DNA from: Amblyornis subalaris
Taxonomy: Eukaryota > Chordata > Aves > Passeriformes > Ptilonorhynchidae
Length of the DNA stretch: 64,000 bases
Direction: 5' to 3'
Assembly (NCBI GenBank): GCA_018881555.1
Contig: JACAXG010000007.1
Span: 13,249,235 to 13,313,234 of the forward strand
The notes below the pieces were generated by a model. The model had not been told where the DNA came from, did not search any database, and was given only the letters and a program-made list of their open reading frames with translations. The translations under genes were made by a program, and so were the position numbers. Positions 55,501-64,000 of this stretch are shown piece by piece. Each line of letters begins with the position of its first letter. Position 1 is the stretch's first letter.

Positions 55501-56557
55501 TAGACATGATTTCTGACTATAACTGTTTGCTGCCATGGGACCAGACACGGATGCTGTAATGAAAAGGGACAAAGGATCAATAGCAATACTGTAAACTTAC
55601 ACCAATAAATATTTGTATGCAATGCTAAAGAATCTCTTGCACAGCAGTTTATTAAGTCATAGTATAGCCCAGATCATGTGGGGTAATATATCACGTGTGT
55701 GACATAGGCCATTTNGGCTGAATTGTTGGAGAAGGCTTTCTAGCTTTGCTCACAGGAATTCAAACACCTAATTTTATCTGCATCTTCTGAAAATCCCCAA
55801 CTAAGTTTGATTCCTGTCAGCTGTCAAACTCAGATGGCTGGCTGAAGTCATGTGGAGTCTTAATTTTCAAGATCAAGGCCTTCATCAGCATTACCCATCT
55901 TAAAAGCATTCATCTGGGCCTTTTTATTCCTGAAGAGACTACAAGTGCCAGGAACAATTTGGGCAGGTTTTAAAATAAACTTGACTTCATAGGTTGAGCA
56001 TCTATTTTTAATGACAGACTAATGATTATTCCAAAGTAATTTATCTATTAGCTGTTTTTCTGCCTTGCTGCTGTGTTGAACAAGTCTTTATTTTGACCTG
56101 AACAATGAAAATATGATGTATTCCTTCAGACACAAGCCTTGCAAATTCATGAAGCTGTGTCATAAATGGCAAGTTAAAATGAATGCTTTTGTGATTGTGT
56201 TAACGGAGATTGACTAAATGAGAGTTAACTGAATACCCTGTAGGGTGCTAGNTGGAGGAAGAATAGCATTGTGTTGATTAAAATATGCTAACCACTCAAA
56301 ATACTCTTGTAGAATTATAAATACTTTATAATGGATACATATGCTTCAGTAATTAGTTACTGCTGTGCTGCTGAATCTCACTAATATGATACATGACAAA
56401 AATCAAGATGATTCACTCAGGACTAAAAATTCAGAAACTTTTCACCCCACTTTCAGCTAATCTCTCAAGTCAATTATACCTTCCTTTTTTTTATTATTCA
56501 CTCTGCAATATTTTAACACTGCTTTTTTTTTCCTTCTAATTTTGTTCCCTGACCAAG
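52562..56557 (+). other. MMRN1: MMRN1 intron 4
   Basis: GTCAGT donor; the acceptor is TTGTTCCCTGACCAAG with a long upstream T-rich tract (56.48-56.55 kb). AT-rich unique sequence with no supported repeat or exon. Confidence 0.83.
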
Positions 56558-56731
56558 CACTTTTTCAAAAAATGAACGAGAAGATTAGCAGTCAGGAGAT
56601 GAAACTGACTTTTCTACAGAAGAAGGTTGACAGCATTGCTGCTGCAATGAATGATGTGAGCAAGATGCTTTCTTCTCTGGAAGGCAAAATCAATGAAGAT
56701 AAGGGCAGAGACTTCCAATCTTTTCTAAAAG
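56558..56731 (+). CDS. MMRN1: MMRN1 exon 5: start of the coiled coil
   Basis: 174 nt, phase 1 in and phase 1 out (ACCAAG|CACTTTTTC ... CTAAAAG|GTAAGA). It encodes ALFQKMNEKISSQEMKLTFL, then QKKVDSIAAAMNDVSKMLSS, then LEGKINEDKGRDFQSFLK. Heptad-like spacing of hydrophobic residues indicates a coiled coil. The MKLTxLQKKxD and SSLEGK...EDKxRxFQSxLKG motifs match human multimerin-1. Within the EMILIN/multimerin family this region supports trimerisation. Confidence 0.95.
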
Positions 56732-59700
56732 GTAAGAAAAATAAATTAATGTAATCACTCACCCTGTTAGAGGTGCCAAAAAAGAAAAGGTAAAAACCTT
56801 CATAGACTGTCCTATTTTGTTGCTCAGCATTTCTAGCGAGAACTCATTTTTTAATTTCGTTTCATAAGAGAGGAATTTGTTTATTTCAACATTTGCTATG
56901 GTGTCCTTCATAGCGACAAAATATTTATATTCTTGGGTACTGCATCATCTACATGGTAACTTAAGCCACTATCAAGGAATCTTCATTTACTTAGAGCATC
57001 TGCAAATATTCTTATCTCTGTTTTTGTTTGTCTGGGAGCCGCTAAAGGATGTAGTATTTGCTTTGCTACCAGGTCTAACTAATATTCTTTAATACATAAT
57101 TCACACATGCAGGGGAAACTATAAGGAATTCTGTGGTGGTTGTATATTTAATATAGCAAACATCCTGCTGANTAATTTGTCCCTGGTCATACTAGACTAT
57201 CTTTGATAAACATCTGTACTCATGTTCANTATATGAGAAAGATACGGCTACAGATCAGGAGCCTGGGCAAATCCTCACCAGCAGAATTGTGCATCCGTTC
57301 TTCGTGAATCCTGCAGCAGGACCTGTGTGTTACCCAGCTACAAATGATGCTTAACAAGCAGATTCAGACTGAAACTTTCATTTCCTCAATGTGCAATATT
57401 TTTCTCATTTTTAAGGAATTTTCCCCAAACTATATCTTACACTTCAGAATCCAGAGGACTTTTCTACTGTTTAAAAATAGAACAAAGGTTCTGGTGCTCC
57501 TTACATTGAGGTAAAACTGAATGAAACAATAAGTGTTTTTGTATCTCTCTCAAATTTACCAAGCTGGATCTCATTTCTTGTATTTTCAGTCCTCTGTCTC
57601 CTGAGTTGCTCCTGCCACNTGGTAGATGGCTCTCTTGTATGCAAGTTTATTCCATCTCTCGATCAGTGACCTGCTTTCACCTCTCCACATATTGCTAGAT
57701 GGCATTCTTGACCTTTGGGCACACACTTAATTTGTCTTGGAATATTTTCCATTTCCCTATTGCTTTCTCCTCATTCTTTTTTTATATTCCACTCATTCTA
57801 TCTGTCATTTTCATGCTAGTCTAAGAGGTGTTTTGTTGTATCCTGTGTTTCTGCTTCTGCATTCCCTAGCTATATTTCAGGGTCTAAGTCTTAATTAAAA
57901 TTCAAAAAAAACCCCATTACTTCNCACTTCTCTGCAAACGTGTTTCAAGCCTTTGTTTTTATCTACAATGCTTTATATTACACCTGCTTAGAAAAAATCT
58001 CCAGCTGATGTCCCTTTTTTGATTTATTTTCTCAATCTATCTTGTAATCAAGTCGCTCCAATGAATATGGTGCTATCAACTACAATCCTTAGCTCTAATT
58101 ATGGGCATTCTAATACAGGTTATTTTTGGCTNGTACATAGGTAAACAGCAGGAATCAGGAAAGGAGGGGAGAAAGAAAATATTAGTGTTGGCTTATATGT
58201 GTAACAACAAAGGCCAACCACGGTTTCTGTCCAGGAAATCTCAGTCAGTTGTACTCAAATGCATAAAGAGCATCCTAAAGTAGCTGGACCTTGAAGGAGA
58301 TTTCATGCTGTCCTGTAACTTGGTACAGAGGTGCAGTGTAGGCACATTAGACTTGCTGAAAATTATTCTTAGCAGCTCACCTGGAAGCACAGTTAAGTCT
58401 GTAGTTGCTTCATGCTATTCAGAATTTGTCCTTCTTCACCTGCTTTTCCATTTTCCTCCCGTGGTGCCCAGGTCCTTTTCTCACAATCCATACNTCATCT
58501 TCTTTTTTACCACAGAAATTCTTATGTCTGCCCAGCTTTGTATCAGTGTTTGTTAGGAGTGAGGTCTGATTTTGGGGATAAGCAATTCAATACAGTTTAC
58601 AAAGTCTTTAACTCTTGGTTTCAGCTGTGGCTTTGGTGACACAAACATGGCATCTGTTGATAGAGGGCAACACTCACTTGAGTAACTGATATGCTCCTCT
58701 AGTTTGGTTGGTGAAACCTGCTGTGCATTTTAAAAACTGCTTTCAATATTCAGGAGGCTGTTCCTACTTTTTACTTATGGAAAATAATTAAGTGTTCTCC
58801 TTTTAATTTAATAAACTCTGCTTACTTCCTGCTATTCTTTTCTTCCTCCTTTCACTCCATGCTTTATACACACCTTTCCTCTTCATTATTAAAATGTACA
58901 CTCCTTTAAAAATGAACTNGGTAATGCAGTGTTAATCACTTCCAAGTCAGAAATGTCACTTACAGCTGCATATATAACCTTAATTCAGTCTCCTATGTAC
59001 ATACACTTATTTTNCACATTATTCTTCAAATAATTGAAACTGCAAAGAGAGTATATGTTGACACAAAGTAATTATGCCCTTTGGTTTTCGGCCAGGAAGA
59101 TAAAATCAAAATTTATAATCTCATAAAAAGTGCAAGAGATCTTTAATGTTCACAGGTAGTTTGGCCCTTTCTGTTTCAAAATGAGCAACAGAGAAACTGA
59201 GTTACACCCATGAGTGCACATGTGTATTCTCAGCTCAAGCTTAGTATACAATTGTCACCTACTACACAAGTGTGGGTCAGGTCTTTCCATGGATAAGTGT
59301 GCTCCCACAGCCCCTGCTGAACTTTGGAATGGCACTTGCTTATCAGCTACCTAGTCCCCAAGTANGGGAGAGAGAAACCCAAAGCTGTCTGTTTTATCAG
59401 GCTCCACACCCCCTTGGTAATGGGAACTCCTGAAAACCAGAGCTGAGCTCCATAGTGCACTTGCAATCCAGCTAACTGAAGTAGGAACAAGAGAGATTGA
59501 GTCTTGGTTGTCACAGAAAGAAAGGTTGGTATAGATCCTGTGAACACCTTTCNCAGCGGAATGGTCTCTTGTCAAGATTTGTTGCTGAGATGAAGGAATT
59601 NAATTGATTCCTCACAGAAGGTTTAGAGTAATCTTGGTTTTTTCCACAGCCATTAAATTTTTCTCCACAGCTCATTGTGTCTCTTGGAGCACAGAACACT

Positions 59701-61308
59701 TTTCAGCATTGTAAAGTAAGCTGACCAAATCATCATTTGGAATAGTTTTTCTACATATCAGTTTTTTAACTCTGTTCATATCTTGGTTTTTCCTCTCAGC
59801 TGCCAGGACACCTTTATTCTCAGATATTTCCACGTGCAAGTATGCACCTACATGTGCATATTCATGTACATGCATCTGTCTAGTCATTTACTTGCTCTTC
59901 AGGTAGTAAAAAGAAAAATAATAAAAGTAATCTNAGTATTATCACTGTTATTTATAATACTTTGTGTAAAATTGCTGTGACCTTTGGGACTTCTGTCAAC
60001 AGTAATTGAGTTTAATGCTTGGGAAACTTCATGCTATATGTCTGAAGTGGCTCTTTCCTAGGCTAGCAAACTTAGTGCACCTGCCTATTATACCCCATTA
60101 TACCCACCATCTGAACAAGTGAAAAAGTATTGTGTATCTCTATCTTGCTGAACAAAACCATTTTTATTTGTAATCCTTTTGCACCCTTGGGGCCCAGAGT
60201 TGCATTGCGTTTCACAGGTCTGACTTCCTGACATTTCAGAGATGAAGCAATAAAATCCAGGCTATAGAGCTAATTGAGAAGAACATTGGGGAAGACAACA
60301 GAGAATTTCTGCCTTTATCAATATAGTTTTAATCAGCAGACCAATGGTCATCAAGGCATTGTAGAGGCTGAAGGGTTTAACCATTGTATACCAAGCTTGC
60401 TGCAAGTGTTCCTAGGGTTTAGGAAAAAGGTGCAAAGAATGCTTCNGTGTTTTAGCTGGACATAGGGGCTACCCTTGGAGAATAAATTCATAAAAATTCT
60501 TCTCACACCAGAGCAGAACTACTGCTTTAATTAACTGCAATATGTTATGCATAACTCTTTTATGACTGTCTTGACCCATCTAAGGTTATATGGGAAACAT
60601 ATTTTCATATTGTTCACTGGGGCAGAATTCCCGCACATTCACTTCTGCCTAGTGCGTTTCAGGATCAGAATTCCTGGGAGCTATTTAAGAAGTTGTAGTA
60701 TGCAAGACTTAAAGTTTCTACCTTTAAAATGTCTGCATTTTGCAGCAGTNGTGTTACTAACTTTAGCTATTCAATAAGGCTACTCTTTTTATTTTGCTTC
60801 TTTCTCACAATAGTGTATTGTATCATCACCTAGCACATACAATACAGTAGGAAGGTAATAATCTCTGCTTTCACTTCTTGATCCTAATGTTGTAAAGCAG
60901 ATGGTTTTTTCCTTACTTTCCTAGTGGAGAAAGGACACATAATTTTTTATGAGCAAGCCACAAAAGCACACAGATCTCCTTCTTTCAGTGCTCAGAAACA
61001 GCTTAACTANGAGATCGAAGCTGATACCACATGCAGAGTCTGAGTTTGCCCTTTCAAAATAATAGCAAAATTCCTATTGATTTCAGTAGAAACAGGGATG
61101 AATCCTCAAACACTATAGCCTTATATAAACTGTAACCATCCTCTACATTCCTCAGCTTTAAATTTTGCTCTANGGTTGGGTAAATTGGAGCAGGGATGTT
61201 TGTGTTTCACTTCTGTACAGCACCGTGTTTACTTACATTGTGGGAAAAACTTANATGTTACTAACACAGATGGTTTGATTGTTTCCATATTTCTCCTTTT
61301 TCCCAAAG
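56732..61308 (+). other. MMRN1: MMRN1 intron 5
   Basis: GTAAGA donor and TTTCTCCTTTTTCCCAAAG acceptor. AT-rich unique sequence. Open frames inside it are short and unsupported. A faint MIR-like antisense segment near 59.15-59.21 kb is too weak to call. Confidence 0.83.
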
Positions 61309-63288
61309 GTCTCAAATCCAGAAATATAAATGACTTAATCAAAGACATAGTCGGAGAACATTTTAAAGTATTTCAAGGTGAAATGCAAGACAGCATGGCT
61401 CAAATTTTCAAGACTATGTCTAGTTTGTCAGGTGATCTTGAAAATACAAAAGAATTAGTCAAACATATGAATGAAACCCAAAAAAAAATTGCTGAGGAGA
61501 AAGACAGTGGGCCAACAGAACTCGACATTCTGGAGCTGAAGAGTCATATGGTGCAGATGAGAGAGGAAATNGCCCTCACTTGTGACAAGCCTATGAAAGC
61601 TTTACAAGAAAAGCAGAAGTCCTTGGAAGTTAACTTGGAGCATCAACAGTCAAGAAGTGTAATTTATTATGAGTCTTTAAATAGGACTCTTACTGAAATG
61701 AGAGATGCTCACGAACAACTGTTATCAGCTGAGCAGTCTTCAAGACAAAGCATCCCTTCAGCAGATAAAGTCGGGGAGTACAATGTCACAGAGTACATGT
61801 TCACACTGCATGAGAAAGTAAAGAGACAAGGCATGATGGTGCTGGAGATCTATGATGACTTAAGAGTCCAAGATAGCAAGATCAGCAATCTCAGTGTTGC
61901 ACTGGAAATTCAGAGAGACTCTGTTCTGGGGGTCTGTGATGACATGTTGTCAGAGAGCAGAACAGATTTCCAAACACAGCTGGCAGCAATCCAAGAGAGT
62001 GTGCTTGTTCTAAACAAGAGTCTCTCTGACGTGTTCCTTCCACTGGACAATAAGATGGACAAAATGAATGAACAAATCAATGATTTGTGCTATGATATGG
62101 AGATCCTGCAGCCCTTGATTGAACAAGGGGTACCTTTNAGTCTGACTTCAGAGTATGAGCAACAAATCCAAGCTAAAGAATTCAATGAGAAGCTTGGAAA
62201 CCTCACTCTTGTCATTAACAGAATGAGTTCTGCAATGAAGGAACTTTCCAAAACTCAGGAAGGACTTAAAAATGAATNTCAGGCTTATCAGGAACTGTTT
62301 GAGAGTCGTCTTAATGAATGCTCCATGGAAATAGAAGATGGTTTAAACAAGACCATGATAGTACTAAACAGTGCTATTGATTCTATTCAGGATAACTATG
62401 TACTAAAAGGTACACTACGTGCTCTAAGAAATGAGACTGAAGCCTGCTGTGGCAGAGCTGAGGAACTGGACANCCTCCTGGCTTTCATTCCTCAGTTCCA
62501 ACAGTTGAATGAATCCCTCCAGACTCTGCTCTATAACAAGAAATATGAATTTACTTCACAAGTAGCACCATCTCTTTCTGATCTTCCAAACAAGGAGTCT
62601 GACAAAAGTATCCTCCACAATTTCAGTAGAGCGTTCTATATTTTAAATGATATGTCATCAAAAGTGGAAAAGCAGCAACAAGATATCAGCCGCCTGGAAG
62701 AAAAACTGCTTGACTCCGTGGAGGATTCAAAGGACCACGAGGTTCGCCTTCTGAATGTAGAGTCAAAAATTTCCAAGTTTTTGGCAAACAACTGTGTCTC
62801 NGTAAAAAAAACCAAAGCTGCCTCAACAGAGAGAGAACAGGTGGTCTCCCTTCAGCTCCAGGCACTGAGTTCCAGGATCAAGGCCCTGGAAGCCAAGTCG
62901 ATCCGTTTCTCAAACATCATTCCACTTGTGAACAAGACTGCTCATGAGGCCTGGGGGCTGTGCCAGGATACCAACAGCAGCATCCAGAAAGTGAATGCAA
63001 GCATACCTGTGCTAATTAAATTGGCTCAGCCAGATATCCCTCTGCTGCACAGAGGCCTCGAGGAGCTCATTGAATCTGTGCTGGAAGTAAAAGCAGGAAC
63101 TATTTTGACAAATTTAACCCAGCACGTCAACGTATCGATGGCAAATGCAATGAACAATATCACTAAGCTTCAGAAACAGCTGAAACCTGCTATAAAGAAA
63201 CCATCCCCAGCTAAAAAAGTGGCAGCAAACGTCACCACGAGCCTGGCAAGCCGAAGCCAGAGAAACGCGGATAACACAATAGATCCAG
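61309..63288 (+). CDS. MMRN1: MMRN1 exon 6: large coiled-coil exon
   Basis: 1980 nt, phase 1 in and phase 1 out (CCCAAAG|GTCTCAAA ... GATCCAG|GTAATG), encoding about residues 342-1001. The frame is open throughout except for five ambiguous bases (61571, 62138, 62278, 62473, 62801) that keep it intact. The upstream part of this open frame (61176-61308) is intron read-through, as is everything after 63288. The product is a long alpha-helical coiled coil rich in Glu/Lys/Leu with many Asn-x-Ser/Thr sites (for example NVTEY, NLT, NKT, NETE, NFS, NAS, NVS, NIT, NVTT), matching the heavy N-glycosylation of multimerins. DNKMDKMNEQINDL and YDMEILQPLIEQG are near-identical to human. In the human protein this region precedes an EGF-like and a C1q domain, which would be encoded past 64000. 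Confidence 0.96.
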
Positions 63289-64000
63289 GTAATGCTTTTT
63301 ACTCTACTAAAATTCAGTGTATTTTTAATGAAGACTTGTGTAACCACTGTGATGAACTGAGTGGCAGAACTTGACTGAGAGTAAATAAAAAGTCTAAAGA
63401 CTTCTGAAAAGAGTGTTTCAGAGGAACTCGAGTTTAGTCTCTAGCTTACAAGAGAATTTATTTTGCTTATGAAGAGATTCTGCACTAAGGTGTCTAGAAC
63501 CCCCATTTAACTTTCCTTAATAGATTCCCATCTGATCAGTTTAAGATATATGTACACGCACAGACACTCAGCTGAGAAGCTGACCTTTCAAATGTAACTG
63601 ACAGTTTAGACAAAATCTAAAGGACAAGAATTTTGTGCCTGCATCTCAATTAGCAATTTCAGTAAAAACAAAAAAAATGTAGGCAAGCTGGGAGAGAAAT
63701 ATGGAATTGCATCAGTACTTTGCAGTGTCAGCAGGGATGAAAGGTATCAACAACCTGAAGCAAGTGAATACACCAAATGCCTGTAATGAGGCTTTTGCTG
63801 GCTCCCTCAGTACTTCATTGAGAAGTGCAGTTACAGTTACCACAGTGTGTTCTTGAAGAAGCAGGAAGCCAGCCAATAAAGTAAGTTTGGCTCCAGTCCA
63901 CCTGGAGAACAGCTCAGCTAAGCAGGAGCTGCCATTCTTAAAAAGAAAATTTTGAGTGTGATCTGCTTCTGAACTTAAATTCAAATGCCATCATGTGAAA
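63289..64000 (+). other. MMRN1: MMRN1 intron 6 (partial, runs off the window)
   Basis: Begins with GTAATG. No EGF-like or C1q coding sequence is visible before the end of the window, so the remaining exons lie further right. A 90-codon minus-strand open frame (63712-63984) has no support. Confidence 0.8.

Noticed and set aside
59150..59215. Antisense MIR-like 'gagaaactgagttacacc' segment
   Set aside because: Only one short block resembles MIR, which is too little to distinguish from chance.
61176..61308. N-terminal extension of the large MMRN1 open frame starting at 61176
   Set aside because: This part is intron 5 read-through. A good acceptor at 61308 with matching phase joins exon 5 (…FLK) to GLKSRN, as in the human protein.

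Overview
This is vertebrate nuclear DNA, almost certainly from a bird. CR1 LINE fragments carry the usual avian 3' tail and ORF sequence. There are two solo LTRs of an avian endogenous-retrovirus family, old MIR-like SINEs, large introns and few exons. Isolated single 'n' characters occur every few hundred bases, and those inside coding exons keep the reading frame, so they look like ambiguous single bases rather than gaps.

Two genes are identifiable, and both are partial. On the left, on the minus strand, is the 5' part of SNCA (alpha-synuclein). Its first coding exon (4950-5070) encodes the first 40 residues, followed upstream by intron 1 and a CpG-island promoter at about 6.0-7.2 kb. The later SNCA exons were not found and should lie before position 1. 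On the right, on the plus strand, is MMRN1 (multimerin-1). Six coding exons run from 31029 to 63288: a signal peptide with a Ser/Thr-rich N-terminus, an EMI domain split over exons 2-3, two small linker and coiled-coil exons, and a 1980-nt coiled-coil exon. Splice sites and phases agree at every junction. The C-terminal EGF-like and C1q exons known for this family should lie beyond 64000. SNCA and MMRN1 are divergently transcribed neighbours in human, and the same arrangement here supports both calls.

Layout: 1-7.2 kb is the SNCA 5' half. 7.2-31.0 kb is intergenic, with CR1 fragments (10.45, 11.28, 11.93, 19.3-20.6 and 30.3 kb), a 197-bp hexanucleotide microsatellite, a 16-bp-arm perfect hairpin, and two solo LTRs in opposite orientation (16.4 and 27.0 kb). 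31.0-64.0 kb is MMRN1 with large introns. Intron 1 contains a small isolated CpG-rich patch at 38.85-39.0 kb and a GC-rich block at about 41.2 kb.

I see no evidence of a novel multi-gene system. The points worth a second look are mainly regulatory or structural: a G-quadruplex-prone tract and a 38-bp palindrome beside the SNCA promoter, several candidate SNCA first-exon donors, a sense-oriented LTR with an intact TATA box 3.4 kb upstream of MMRN1, an orphan CpG patch inside MMRN1, and the absence of the RGD motif from the MMRN1 N-terminus.
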